A DNA stretch of 64,000 nucleotides, from positions 39,369 through 103,368 of the forward strand of contig BBZU01000010.1 of NCBI GenBank assembly GCA_001304995.1. Reading direction: 5' to 3'. Origin of the DNA: Clostridia bacterium UC5.1-1D10 (GTDB lineage Bacteria; Bacillota; Clostridia; Lachnospirales; Anaerotignaceae). The position numbers and the translations under genes were made by a program. The stretch's first letter is position 1. The number at the start of each line of letters is the position of its first letter. This document shows, piece after piece, positions 25,644 to 34,879 of this stretch. The notes below the pieces were generated by a model. The model was not told the origin of the DNA. It saw only the letters and a list, made by a program, of their open reading frames with translations, and ran no database searches.

Positions 25644-26569
25644 CAGCGATCACCAAACAGCTTTCCAAAGTCCAGATCCTGTGGAATTCTTGCGGCAATG
25701 GCATCTGCCACCAACTGCCGTTCAAAGGGATCGAAAGCTTTGTTGATGATACCCATTTCCAGCGCACGGACAGCTTTCAATCCTTTTTCCATCAGATGAA
25801 TGGATGCCATAAGTCCACGCAAATCCAGAGCTTTTGTGGAAATTTCCGCGTTATCGCACTTTGTTTCCAGTTCTCTAAACAAAGCGGCAAACTGTTCTGC
25901 CCATTTATCTTTCAGTGTGGGGAATTCCCGTTTCAGCAGCTTCCGCAGGTTTTCCTCAGAAATAACCGGCATATTGATGACCACAAAACGGGATGCCAGA
26001 GCTTCATTCAATTCTCTGGTACCGGCATAGCCATAGTTCATGGTGGCGATAAAACGTGTGGCTTCGTGCAGAGGGATTCTGTCGTACCCCGGCACGTCAA
26101 TGGAACGACGGAAGTCCAATGTTGCGTGAAGCACTGCCAAAGACTCGTTTTTCGCCATGTTGATTTCATCCAGCACGCCAAAACCACCCATATGGGCACA
26201 GCGGCTGATAGGCCCTTCACGGAACACCACCTGATTATCCCGGAATGTATCTGTCCCAATGAGAGAAGCGGCGTCTACATTTACATAAAAAGAAATGTCC
26301 CAAGACGGTCTGCCAAATGCTGCCGCCAGATTTTCTGCCAATACATTTTTACCCGTTGCTTTCGGGCCGGAGAGCAGCAGATTTTCCCCACACAATAGCG
26401 CTGCTGCCGCTTCTTCCCAGATTTCTTTGCCATAATATAAAAAACGGGGTACCGGTACACGGCCTGCCACAGAAGGATCCACTCCATGACTTTTGCGGAA
26501 CTTCTGGATTTCCTTAAGCAGGCTGACGCTGACCCCTTCTTTCTGTAATTCTTCTTCCAAGTGCCACAT
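25643..26569 (-). CDS. MoxR-family AAA+ ATPase
   Basis: This 308-aa ATPase has Walker A GPKATGKN, Walker B GVLDEIN, sensor 1 FIATMNYGYAGTRELNEALASRF, and a C-terminal lid. The family forms hexamers that, with a VWA protein, activate or remodel client complexes. It overlaps the VWA gene by one base. The pair lies beside the hyd operon but has its own start and terminator, so a hydrogenase link is only a guess. Confidence 0.92.
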   Translation of the reverse strand: MWHLEEELQKEGVSVSLLKEIQKFRKSHGVDPSVAGRVPVPRFLYYGKEIWEEAAAALLCGENLLLSGPKATGKNVLAENLAAAFGRPSWDISFYVNVDAASLIGTDTFRDNQVVFREGPISRCAHMGGFGVLDEINMAKNESLAVLHATLDFRRSIDVPGYDRIPLHEATRFIATMNYGYAGTRELNEALASRFVVINMPVISEENLRKLLKREFPTLKDKWAEQFAALFRELETKCDNAEISTKALDLRGLMASIHLMEKGLKAVRALEMGIINKAFDPFERQLVADAIAARIPQDLDFGKLFGDR

Positions 26570-26661
26570 AAAAAATTCCTCCTCTTTGTTATGAACTCAT
26601 TTTAACATGTAAAGTTATGTGCATATTTCCGAAAATTTTATGCTTTTTGTCATTTTGCCTG

Positions 26662-26690
26662 TTGACATTTTCAGAATCCGTGTATATACT
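26662..26690 (+). promoter_or_regulatory. Promoter of the thiamine operon
   Basis: TTGACA (26662-26667), 17-bp spacer, TATACT (26685-26690), about 16 bp before the TPP aptamer. Confidence 0.9.
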
Positions 26691-26705
26691 GTTCTCGTAA
26701 AAAGA

Positions 26706-26796
26706 AAACAGGGGAGCTCAATGAATTGGGCTGAGAGGAAGTTTTGCTTCGACCCTTACACCTGATTTGGATAATGCCAACGTAGGAATCGATAGA
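26706..26796 (+). ncRNA. TPP riboswitch (THI element)
   Basis: The conserved THI-box blocks occur in order: GGGGAGC, GGGCTGAGAGGA, GACCCTTACACCTGATTTGG, ATAATGCCAACGTAGGAATC. The aptamer folds with the P3 stem around CTGAGAGG and the pyrophosphate helix in the second half. Thiamine pyrophosphate binding should favour the terminator just downstream and switch off the thiazole genes. Confidence 0.96.
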
Positions 26797-26806
26797 ATGA
26801 ATTTTC

Positions 26807-26837
26807 GGGAGATGCGTTGCATCTCCCTATTTTTATT
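26807..26837 (+). terminator. Expression-platform terminator of the TPP riboswitch
   Basis: GGGAGATGC (26807-26815) pairs with GCATCTCCC (26819-26827) on a 3-nt loop and is followed by TATTTTTATT. Confidence 0.93.
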
Positions 26838-26903
26838 GCGTACAGACAGACCAAAGCCAGAACTTTTTACGGAAACAGAATATTGGCAGCGTTGAGAGTG
26901 AAC

Positions 26904-26962
26904 AAGAGTTCATGAAGGGGTGCACCACCACGGGTGTATTTCTTTGTGAGCTCTTTTTTCTT
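26904..26962 (+). terminator. Second terminator-like hairpin in the thi leader
   Basis: AAGAGTTCATGAAG (26904-26917) pairs over 14 bp, three of them wobble, with CTTTGTGAGCTCTT (26942-26955), and a T-rich tail follows (to 26962). A small hairpin TGAAC-aaga-GTTCA (26899-26912) uses part of the same 5' arm and could act as antiterminator. A 26-codon frame beginning ATG 26912 crosses this hairpin and its TGA overlaps the thiS ATG. Confidence 0.55.
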
Positions 26963-26988
26963 GCCGCCGCTGGAAAGGAGGCTTCTGA

Positions 26989-27186
26989 ATGATCACCATT
27001 AACGGAAAAACATTGACCTTGTCCGCACCGAAAACCCTTGGTGTATATCTGGACGAAAACAACTACCGCCGGACATACATCGCAGTGGAAAAAAACGGAG
27101 AAATCCTGCCCAAAAGCGAATACGACACCACATATCTTAATGACGGCGATAAGATCGAAATTGTCAGTTTTGTAGGAGGCGGCTGA
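26989..27186 (+). CDS. thiS: Sulfur carrier protein ThiS
   Basis: This 65-aa ubiquitin-like protein starts MITINGKTLTL and ends SFVGGG, the exposed C-terminal Gly-Gly that ThiF adenylates and that carries the sulfur as thiocarboxylate to ThiG. Ribosome site AAAGGAGG precedes ATG. The stop overlaps the thiF start (TGATG). Confidence 0.95.
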   Translation: MITINGKTLTLSAPKTLGVYLDENNYRRTYIAVEKNGEILPKSEYDTTYLNDGDKIEIVSFVGGG

Positions 27187-27827
27187 TGATGCATCCATTT
27201 ACGAAAACAGAAATCTATGAAGCATTGGTGGAACGCCACACAGCAGCCTATCAGGAAAAGCTGGATGCCGGACATGTTGCCATTGCAGGCCTGGGCGGAC
27301 TTGGTTCCAATGTTGCCTTCGCTTTGGCACGCCTTGGGGTTGGACATCTGCACCTCATTGACTTTGACCGTGTAGACCTGACCAATTTGAACCGCCAGCA
27401 ATATCTGCTACGCCATGTGGGCATGTATAAAACAGATGCTCTGAAAGAACAGCTGCTCCAGATCAATCCTTATCTGGACATCGCCACAGACTGTGTGAAA
27501 GTGACCAGCGAAAATCTGAAAACCCTTTTTGCCGATGCGGACATCATCTGCGAAGCCTTCGACAACGCAGAAACGAAAGCAATGTTTGTCAACGGCATAC
27601 TGGAATGTTTTCCCCAGAAAAAACTGGTCTGTGCTTCCGGCATGGCAGGCTTCGGCAGCAGCAACACCATCCATACCCGAAAGATTGGCTGTAATTTTTA
27701 TCTCTGTGGCGACGAAACCACCGATATTGCCCATGGACAATGCCTCATGGCACCCAGAGCGGCCCTCTGCGCTGCCCATGAATCCAATATGATCGCCCGT
27801 CTGCTTCTGGGCGAAGAAACCGTATAA
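27186..27827 (+). CDS. thiF: ThiS adenylyltransferase ThiF
   Basis: This 213-aa E1-like enzyme has the nucleotide-binding GLGGLGSN (35-42), the DFDRVDLTNLNRQQ segment with the catalytic Arg, and FDNAETKAMF. It adenylates the ThiS C terminus as the first step of sulfur transfer. The short form, lacking the zinc-binding CxxC pairs of E. coli ThiF, is usual in Clostridia. Overlap with thiS suggests coupled translation. Confidence 0.93.
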   Translation: MMHPFTKTEIYEALVERHTAAYQEKLDAGHVAIAGLGGLGSNVAFALARLGVGHLHLIDFDRVDLTNLNRQQYLLRHVGMYKTDALKEQLLQINPYLDIATDCVKVTSENLKTLFADADIICEAFDNAETKAMFVNGILECFPQKKLVCASGMAGFGSSNTIHTRKIGCNFYLCGDETTDIAHGQCLMAPRAALCAAHESNMIARLLLGEETV

Positions 27828-27860
27828 TATCTGATTTTGGAAGAAAGAAGGAATTTTATC

Positions 27861-28634
27861 ATGCAGAACAATGACAAACTCATTTTAGGCGGACACGAAT
27901 TCACATCCCGTTTCATTCTTGGCTCCGGGAAATTTTCTCTGGATCTGGTAAAAGCTTGTGTGGAAAAAGCAGAAGCACAGATCATCACACTGGCTGTACG
28001 CCGTGCCAACGAAGGCGGTCTTGCCAACATTCTGGACTATATTCCCGATACCGTTACCCTGCTGCCCAACACTTCCGGTGCCAGAAACGCAGAAGAAGCT
28101 GTGCGCATTGCAAAACTTTCCAGAGAACTTGGCTGCGGGAACTTTGTCAAAGTAGAAATCATGCGTGACTCCAAATATCTGCTGCCTGACAATCAGGAAA
28201 CCATCCGTGCCACAGAAATGCTGGCAAAAGACGGCTTTATCGTAATGCCTTACATGTATCCCGATCTGAATGTTGCAAGAGATCTGGAAAATGCCGGTGC
28301 TGCCTGCATCATGCCTCTGGGTGCCCCCATTGGTTCCAACAAGGGTCTGTGCACCAAAGAATTTATCCAGATTCTCATTGATGAAATGAACCTGCCCATC
28401 ATCGTAGACGCAGGTATCGGCAGACCTTCTCAGGCTTGCGAAGCCATGGAAATGGGTGCTGCTGCCATCATGGCAAACACTGCTGTTGCCACCGCCGGAA
28501 ACGTGGAATTGATGGCAGAAGCATTCAAAAAAGCCATTGAAGCAGGACGCAGCGCTTATCTGGCAGGTCTTGGCAGAACCCTTGAAAAAGGCGCTAGTGC
28601 ATCTTCTCCGCTGACAGGATTTTTGCAGGATTGA
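27861..28634 (+). CDS. thiG: Thiazole synthase ThiG
   Basis: This 257-aa TIM-barrel enzyme joins 1-deoxyxylulose 5-phosphate, dehydroglycine and ThiS sulfur into the thiamine thiazole phosphate. Recognisable parts are the [12 protein letters not shown] start, ITLAVRR with the conserved Arg pair, the Lys in FVKVEIM, and [20 protein letters not shown]. Start 27861 is chosen because AAGAAGGAA lies just upstream; an earlier in-frame ATG at 27837 lacks a ribosome site. Confidence 0.96.
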   Translation: MQNNDKLILGGHEFTSRFILGSGKFSLDLVKACVEKAEAQIITLAVRRANEGGLANILDYIPDTVTLLPNTSGARNAEEAVRIAKLSRELGCGNFVKVEIMRDSKYLLPDNQETIRATEMLAKDGFIVMPYMYPDLNVARDLENAGAACIMPLGAPIGSNKGLCTKEFIQILIDEMNLPIIVDAGIGRPSQACEAMEMGAAAIMANTAVATAGNVELMAEAFKKAIEAGRSAYLAGLGRTLEKGASASSPLTGFLQD

Positions 28635-28647
28635 GAGGTGAAAGAAC

Positions 28648-29862
28648 ATGAGTCAGGAACATTTGAACGAAAGTATTTTAAGTGAAGAAATTCTGGAAGA
28701 CCAAAAGAAAAACCGCATTGACCACATGACCTATCTGCCCGGTATGGAAGTGCTGGAATCCGATGTGATGGATCAGGTCGTTGCGGCCATGGAAGCTTAT
28801 GATTACGACAAGTACACAGAAGCGGATGTACGCCGTGCTTTGGTCCATGACAGCCGTACCCCTGAGGATTTCGCCGCACTGCTCTCCCCTGCCGCTCTGC
28901 CCTTGCTGGAAGACATCGCCCAGGCAGCCCGTGTGGAAACCAGAAAGCATTTTGGTAACAGTGTATACATGTTCACACCTATCTACATTGCCAACTACTG
29001 CGAAAACTACTGCATTTACTGCGGTTTCAACTGCCACAATAAAATCAACCGTGCCCAGCTGAACGAAGAAGAAATCGATAAAGAAATGGCAGCCATCGCC
29101 AAAACAGGATTGCAGGAAATCCTGATTCTTACCGGTGAAAGCCGCAGCAAATCCACAGTACAATACATCGGGGAAGCCTGCAAAATTGCAAAGAAATATT
29201 TCAAAGTCATCGGTCTGGAAATCTATCCTGTCAACTCCGACGAATACGCATATCTCCATGAATGCGGCGCCGATTATGTAACGGTTTTCCAGGAAACATA
29301 CAATTCTGATAAATACGAAACCTTGCATCTGGCAGGACACAAGCGGATTTTCCCTTACCGTCTGAACGCTCAGGAACGTGCCCTGAAAGGCGGTATGCGT
29401 GGTGTTGGTTTTGCCGCATTGCTGGGTCTGGATGACTTCCGCAAGGACGCTTTCGCAACAGGCTATCATGCTTATCTGCTTCAGCGGAAATATCCTCATG
29501 CGGAAATCGCATTCTCCTGTCCCAGACTACGCCCCATCATCAACAATGACCGCATCAATCCAATGGATGTTCACGAAACCCAGCTTTTGCAGGTGGTATG
29601 CGCGTATCGTCTGTTCATGCCTTTCGCAAACATCACCATTTCCAGCAGAGAATGTGCCCGTGTTCGTGACAATCTGGTGAACATTGCTGCCACCAAAATT
29701 TCCGCAGGTGTCAGCACCGGTATTGGCGAACATTCCGAGGAAACCGAAAAGAAAGGAGACGACCAGTTCGAGATCGATGACGGCAGATCTGTACAGGAAG
29801 TTTATGACACACTGCTGAAAAACAATCTCCAGCCGATCATGAGCGATTATATCTATGTATGA
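28648..29862 (+). CDS. thiH: 2-iminoacetate synthase ThiH
   Basis: This 404-aa radical-SAM tyrosine lyase supplies dehydroglycine for thiazole formation in anaerobes. The cluster motif is CENYCIYC (near residue 122), with GESRSKSTVQYIGEA after it and the C-terminal SAGVSTGIGEH segment. It belongs to the same family as HydG, encoded 7 kb away, but lacks the C-terminal cluster cysteines. Its end overlaps the next gene by 8 bp. Confidence 0.96.
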   Translation: MSQEHLNESILSEEILEDQKKNRIDHMTYLPGMEVLESDVMDQVVAAMEAYDYDKYTEADVRRALVHDSRTPEDFAALLSPAALPLLEDIAQAARVETRKHFGNSVYMFTPIYIANYCENYCIYCGFNCHNKINRAQLNEEEIDKEMAAIAKTGLQEILILTGESRSKSTVQYIGEACKIAKKYFKVIGLEIYPVNSDEYAYLHECGADYVTVFQETYNSDKYETLHLAGHKRIFPYRLNAQERALKGGMRGVGFAALLGLDDFRKDAFATGYHAYLLQRKYPHAEIAFSCPRLRPIINNDRINPMDVHETQLLQVVCAYRLFMPFANITISSRECARVRDNLVNIAATKISAGVSTGIGEHSEETEKKGDDQFEIDDGRSVQEVYDTLLKNNLQPIMSDYIYV

Positions 29863-30433
29863 TGATGCGTTGTTTTCCCATATCCTTGCGGTGACAAACC
29901 ACACCTTAAGCAAACGCCCTTTTCTGGAACAGATAGAAGAAATCTGCAAACACCATCCCAAAGGTCTGATCCTGCGGGAAAAAGACTTGTCAGAAGCAGA
30001 ATACACCGCTCTGGCAAAAGATGTATTGGTAATCTGTCAGCGTCATAACGTTCCCTGTATCCTGCACACCTATTTCCGTGCAGCAAAAGAACTGGGCTGT
30101 GACGCCATCCATCTGCCCCTTCCTCTGCTCCGTGCCCACAAAGAAGAACTTTCCGGTTTCTCTCTTGTGGGAACCTCCATTCACGCACCAGCAGAGGCGG
30201 AAGAAGCGGAAAAACTAGGTGCAACTTACATCACCGCCGGGCATATTTATGCCACAGACTGCAAAAAAGGACTTCCACCCAGAGGACTTGTTTTTCTGGA
30301 AGAAGTCTGCCGCAGGGTATCCATTCCTGTTTACGCCATTGGCGGCATCAAAATCAATGAAAAACAATTACAGGAAGTCATGGACTGCGGTGCCAAAGGC
30401 GGCTGCATCATGTCTGGCATGATGCAATTATAA
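29855..30433 (+). CDS. thiE: ThiE/TenI family protein of thiamine synthesis
   Basis: This 192-aa TIM-barrel protein ends the thiamine operon. ThiE joins pyrimidine and thiazole phosphates; the homologue TenI is a thiazole tautomerase. The AIHLPLPLL segment lacks the HLGQxD substrate motif of ThiE, and GHIYATDCKKGLPPRG resembles TenI, so I favour the tautomerase role although the usual label is ThiE. It overlaps thiH by 8 bp. Confidence 0.8.
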   Translation: MYDDALFSHILAVTNHTLSKRPFLEQIEEICKHHPKGLILREKDLSEAEYTALAKDVLVICQRHNVPCILHTYFRAAKELGCDAIHLPLPLLRAHKEELSGFSLVGTSIHAPAEAEEAEKLGATYITAGHIYATDCKKGLPPRGLVFLEEVCRRVSIPVYAIGGIKINEKQLQEVMDCGAKGGCIMSGMMQL

Positions 30434-30474
30434 TAGCTTAATTTCAAATATTTGATAACATATTCCAAGACAGC

Positions 30475-30507
30475 AGAAGAGCAGGGATTCTCCAACCCTG
30501 CTCTTCT
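30475..30507. repeat. 33-bp palindromic repeat, copy 1
   Basis: A 12-bp stem (AGAAGAGCAGGG and its complement) with a 9-nt loop, 41 bp after the thiE stop. The identical 33 bp recurs at 30738-30770. No T tail follows on the plus strand, so it is not a simple terminator. Confidence 0.8.
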
Positions 30508-30627
30508 CATGGTGTCGAAAGAATCGACACCATGTCGTCAAAGTCTCATTTCATTCAAGACTTTGACGAGTAAACAGAAGTATAAAGCCGAAGCTCCATC
30601 AGCTAAAAGCTTTGAAACTTCGGCTTT
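30508..30627. repeat. Cluster of three further palindromes
   Basis: Three consecutive hairpins, each perfect in its stem: 30508-30518 with 30524-30534, 30536-30546 with 30558-30568, and 30584-30593 with 30618-30627. Together with the flanking 33-bp repeats they fill most of the 370-bp gap between thiE and galT. No coding frame with a ribosome site is visible. Confidence 0.7.
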
Positions 30628-30737
30628 TCCTCGTCAGAAGTAAATTCCGACTGCGGATTTAAGTTGAGGAACCCTTTGTTCCCCAAACCCTTCCGCGTTC
30701 TTGAAAAAAATAAAAAACTCAATTTTTCTACAATCTA

Positions 30738-30770
30738 AGAAGAGCAGGGATTCTCCAACCCTGCTCTTCT
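30738..30770. repeat. 33-bp palindromic repeat, copy 2
   Basis: Exact copy of 30475-30507, located 35 bp past the galT stop on the other side of the gap. It may act as a weak terminator for galT on the minus strand. Confidence 0.8.
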
Positions 30771-30805
30771 GTATTTTGTCTGTTATTTTATTTTGCCGGA
30801 AGGAA

Positions 30806-32304
30806 TCAGATTTCCGCGCCGCAGTGACGCAGGAAGCGGTCAAATGCCGCCTGACCTTCCGCTGTTCTTTTATATACGCCGGCATCTTCCAGAACCTGCG
30901 CAAATACCAGACCGATTTCTTCCTGAATGATGCTGTCCAGATTTTCTGCTGTCACAGTATCATATTTTTCAGGAATTCCCGTGCCCACTGGGCATGACTG
31001 CTGGTCTTTTCGTCTGCTTTCAGATCAGCGCCGGAAAGGATGGCTTCTTTCAGACACTGCATTTCTTCTTTCAGTCTGGCAGGCAGTACCGCAAGACCCA
31101 TAACCTCAATCAAGCCGATGTTTTCTTTCTTGATGTGGTGCAGGTGGCTGTGAGGATGGTACACACCCAGAGGATGTTCTTCTGTGGTGATGTTGTTACG
31201 CAGTACCAGATCCAGTTCATATTTGTCGCCACGTTTTCTGGCGATAGGTGTGATGGTGTTATGAGGTTCTCCATCTGTTTCCGCAAAGATAAAGGCATCT
31301 TCGTCTGTATAACCACGCCAATTTTTCAGAAGCATATCAGCGCAATCAATCAAACGATGATGGTCTTTATGGGAAATACGGATAACGGACATAGGCCATT
31401 TCACAACGCCCATTTCCACGTCTTCAAAACCCTTGCAGACTGCTTTCCGTTCCACTTCTGCCCGTTCCATAGCAAAGGTATACCGTCCACCCTGGAAATG
31501 GTCATGGGAAAGGATAGAACCGCCAACGATAGGCAGGTCTGCGTTGGAGCCTACAAAGTAATGAGGCAGGAAGTTAATGAAATCGAACATTTTCGCAAAA
31601 GCGTTTCTGTCAATCTTCATAGGTACATGCTGTCCATTAAACACAATGCAGTGTTCGTTGTAATACACATAGGGGGAATACTGGAAAAACCAGTCATTTC
31701 CCGCAATGCGCAGAGGAATGATGCGGTGGTTTTCTCTGGCGGGATGGTTCACCCGACCTGCATAGCCTTCATTTTCCCGACAAAGCATACATTTGGGATA
31801 GCCGCTCTGAGGAGCCAGTTTGGCTGCCGCAATGGCTTTGGGGTCTTTTTCTGGCTTAGACAGGTTAATGGTGATGTCGATTTCACCGTATTCTGTCATG
31901 GTTTTCCAACGCATATCCTTTTTGATGCGGTATCTGCGGATGTAGTCTGTATTACAGCTGAAGTCATAATACCAGTCTGTTGCTTTTTCCGGGTCTTCTG
32001 CATGAAGTTCACGGAATTTCCCAATGACTTCTCTGGGAAAAGGTGTCATAACACCCATGAGTTTTGTGTCGAACAAATCTTTATATACGATGCTGTCAGG
32101 AATCAGTTCCCGTTTGCAGGCATCTTCCAGCAGAACAGCCAGAATGGTTTCCAAATCGGTTTCCGCTTCGCCTGTGGGTTCCTCATAAGCATCCAGTTTC
32201 ATTTCATCTATCAAACGGTTGATGACATAAGGCACATCCGCTTCTGTAATCAGCCCTGTTCTGACGCCGTAGAACGCCAAATCTCGAATTGCTTTATATA
32301 CCAT
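30806..32304 (-). CDS. galT: Galactose-1-phosphate uridylyltransferase, Firmicutes type (frameshifted)
   Basis: GalT exchanges UMP between UDP-glucose and galactose 1-phosphate in the Leloir pathway. The product is about 499 aa, the length of the Firmicutes class, with SHDHFQGGRY, HNTITPIARKRGDKYELDLVLR and GVYHPHSHLHHIKKENIGLIEVMG. Frame breaks at FLK-KYDTV because a run has five A (30965-30969) where six are needed. Start ATG 32304 follows AAAGGGG. Last gene of the mgl-gal operon. Confidence 0.94.
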
Positions 32305-32318
32305 ATCTTTCCCCTTTC

Positions 32319-33302
32319 TCAAAAACCATTGGGGTGATTTTTGTGCCAATTCCATGCTGTGGAAATGATTTCTTCCAGACTGTCATGCTGAGGGTTCCAG
32401 CCCAGCACTTTTTTCGCTTTATCACTGGAAGCGATGAGCTGTGCAGGGTCACCGGCACGGCGAGCCACTTCTTTGGCAGGAATGGGATGACCTGTTACTT
32501 TTCTTGCGGTTTCGATGACTTCTCTTACAGAGAAACCAACGCCGTTGCCCAGATTGAAGATGTCACTCTGACCACCTTTCAGCAGATAATCCACAGCCAG
32601 AATGTGCGCATCCGCCAAGTCTGTTACATGGATGTAGTCACGGATGCATGTGCCGTCGGGTGTAGGATAGTCATTGCCGAAAATGCTGATGAATTCCCGT
32701 TGACCGTTAGGCACCTGCAAAATCAAAGGAATCAGATGGCTTTCGGGATTATGTGCTTCCCCGATGTTGCCGCTGACATGGGCACCGCAGGCGTTGAAGT
32801 AACGCAGGGATACATAACGCAGGCCTGTTGCGTTGCCTGTCCATTTGAACATTTTTTCCATTGCCAGTTTTGTTTCACCGTAGGGGTTGGTGGGTTCTGT
32901 ACGGTCGTTTTCCAGAATGGGCACCCGTTCCGGTTCGCCGTAAGTCGCTGCTGTGGAGGAGAACACGAATTTATCCACGCCGTTGGCAACCATAACTTCC
33001 AGCATATCTCTTGTTTTGCTCAAGTTGTTTTCATAATATTTCAGGGGATTTTCCACGCTTTCCCCTACCAGAGAATAAGCGGCAAAATGGATAACCGCTT
33101 CGATATTTTCTTTCTGGAATACATCGTTCAGGAAAGACTTATCAGAAATATCGCCTTTGTAGAACTTTGCGTCAGGATGTACCGCTTCCGCATGTCCTGT
33201 TTCCAGATTATCCACAACTACTACTTCTCTGCCTGCTTCACACAGGGCATATACCGTATGAGAACCGATATAGCCTGCGCCGCCCAATACCAAAATTGCC
33301 AT
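32319..33302 (-). CDS. galE: UDP-glucose 4-epimerase
   Basis: This 327-aa short-chain dehydrogenase-like epimerase interconverts UDP-galactose and UDP-glucose using bound NAD. It has GGAGYIGSH (6-14), the SSTAATYG serine and the YxxxK pair in [13 protein letters not shown], and RYFNACGA. Start 33302 follows GGAGGG. It lies between galK and galT. Confidence 0.97.
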   Translation of the reverse strand: MAILVLGGAGYIGSHTVYALCEAGREVVVVDNLETGHAEAVHPDAKFYKGDISDKSFLNDVFQKENIEAVIHFAAYSLVGESVENPLKYYENNLSKTRDMLEVMVANGVDKFVFSSTAATYGEPERVPILENDRTEPTNPYGETKLAMEKMFKWTGNATGLRYVSLRYFNACGAHVSGNIGEAHNPESHLIPLILQVPNGQREFISIFGNDYPTPDGTCIRDYIHVTDLADAHILAVDYLLKGGQSDIFNLGNGVGFSVREVIETARKVTGHPIPAKEVARRAGDPAQLIASSDKAKKVLGWNPQHDSLEEIISTAWNWHKNHPNGF

Positions 33303-33323
33303 AGAGCATCCCTCCTATTTTTT

Positions 33324-34583
33324 TCAAACCTTCATCAATTCTGTACCGCCTGCGGGACGAATAGACAGTACATGACATCTGCCCTTGCCCACAGCTTTTT
33401 CCATCTGTTCCACAAAACCTGCCAGCATTTCCTGAGGCACAAAAGCCTGAATGGTTCCGGCAAAACCACCGCCATGGACACGGTAAGCGCCTTTGCCTGC
33501 CAATGCCGCTTCACAAGCTGCCAGGGTATAAGCAACTTCCTGATGTTCCACACTGCCGGAAACATACACGTTTTGCAGATACATGAAAGAAGAATAGCCA
33601 GATTCTTTCACCAGAGATAAGAACTTGTCAAAATCTCCTGCTTCCAGTGCCGCCGCTTCGTCAATGGCTCTCTGATTATCTTTCAGGAAATGATATGCAC
33701 GCAATGTTGCCCGGTCGCCTGCTTTTTCTCGAACCGCAGCCATATCTGTCAAAAAGTCTGCCAGAGCTACTTCCCGCAGCACTTCTTTGCCGAAGTGAGC
33801 CGCTACCTGCCGCATTTCCATAGGGATAGCGGAATATTCATCGGACAGGTCTGCATGGTCTGCGCCGCTGTCGATGATACACAAAGCATAGCCTGCTTTT
33901 GTGAAATCGAAATCCAGTTTTCTTACGACGGGATTTGCGTTATCCCGGAAATCAATGGCAACAACGCCGCCTACGGAAGACGCTGTCTGGTCCATCAGAC
34001 CGCTCATTTTGCCAAAGTATACATTTTCCGCATACTGACCAATCTGTGCAACTTCCACAGGTGTCAGTTTATTTTCGCAATACAGTGCGTTGATGACTGT
34101 ACCCACCAGCACTTCATAAGCCGCGGAAGAAGAAATGCCGGAGCCTTTCAGTACATTGGAAACGGTATACATATCCAGACCGCCCAGTGTATAGCCCATC
34201 TGTGTGATTTTGGAAGCTACCCCACGAATGAGGGAAGCTGTTGTATTGATTTCTTCTTTTTTCACTTCCAAATCATCCAGAGAAATTTCTTCCATGCCGT
34301 AGCCTTCGGAGAAAATACGGATGATACGGCTGTCATTTTTCGCTGCCGCGCCGAAAATATCCAAATCTACTGCCGCTGCCAATACACAGCCATGCTGATG
34401 GTCTGTATGGTTGCCGCCAATTTCTGTTCTGCCGGGTGCGCTGAAAAAACGCTCCGCTTCTTTGCCGAATGTATCTGCAAAGCCTTTTTCCGCATCTGCC
34501 ATCCGTCCCAGATAAAAATCTGGCTGTGCTTCAAAACGGGGATAGGCTGCCAAAAGGCTTTCTTTGTTCCAATTTTGTTTCAT
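33324..34583 (-). CDS. galK: Galactokinase
   Basis: This 419-aa GHMP kinase phosphorylates galactose at C1. Motif 1 is GRTEIGGNHTDHQHG, motif 2 GSGISSSAAYEV, and motif 3 RVHGGGFAGTIQAF. The start follows AGGAGGAACACC. It precedes galE by 21 bp and follows a small coiled-coil membrane protein gene. Confidence 0.96.
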   Translation of the reverse strand: MKQNWNKESLLAAYPRFEAQPDFYLGRMADAEKGFADTFGKEAERFFSAPGRTEIGGNHTDHQHGCVLAAAVDLDIFGAAAKNDSRIIRIFSEGYGMEEISLDDLEVKKEEINTTASLIRGVASKITQMGYTLGGLDMYTVSNVLKGSGISSSAAYEVLVGTVINALYCENKLTPVEVAQIGQYAENVYFGKMSGLMDQTASSVGGVVAIDFRDNANPVVRKLDFDFTKAGYALCIIDSGADHADLSDEYSAIPMEMRQVAAHFGKEVLREVALADFLTDMAAVREKAGDRATLRAYHFLKDNQRAIDEAAALEAGDFDKFLSLVKESGYSSFMYLQNVYVSGSVEHQEVAYTLAACEAALAGKGAYRVHGGGFAGTIQAFVPQEMLAGFVEQMEKAVGKGRCHVLSIRPAGGTELMKV

Positions 34584-34598
34584 GGTGTTCCTCCTGTT

Positions 34599-34845
34599 TT
34601 ATCGATAAATAACCCCTGCCACAATGGCAATGACCAAAGCTACTGCAATAACTGCCACCACAATATTCATGGTCTTTAAAGAAACATTGATATGGGAATA
34701 CAGATTGTATTTCGCCCCTGTGAATTTACTTTCTTTTTGTTTCAGTTCAATTTCTTTTTTCTTCCAGGGCTTTTTCCCGCTCTTCCAGCTCTTGTATCCG
34801 CTGTTCCAGCTCCTCTGGGTTTACAGGTTTTTGTGTATCTGCCAC
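34599..34845 (-). CDS. 81-aa coiled-coil/single-helix membrane protein (frameshifted)
   Basis: From GTG 34845, seven bases after GGAGGG, the frame encodes a charged coiled coil (EELEQRIQELEEREKALEEK). A six-base run (34755-34760), one base too long, then breaks it. After correction it continues EIELKQKESKFTGAKYNLYS, a linker and one hydrophobic helix (MNIVVAVIAVALVIAIVAGV) ending YR. Codon-level continuity on both sides supports a real gene. It sits inside the operon between mglC and galK; function unknown. Confidence 0.62.
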
Positions 34846-34879
34846 AAAATCCCTCCTTTGTTTTTACCGCTTCAAATTG

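Noticed and set aside
26838..26962. T-box leader before thiS
   Set aside because: GGGTGCACCACCACGGG only faintly recalls the T-box sequence; no stem I, specifier loop or downstream amino-acid gene supports it.
30475..30770. 33-bp repeats as inverted ends of an insertion sequence
   Set aside because: The copies are self-palindromic, 260 bp apart, with no transposase frame or target duplication visible between them.
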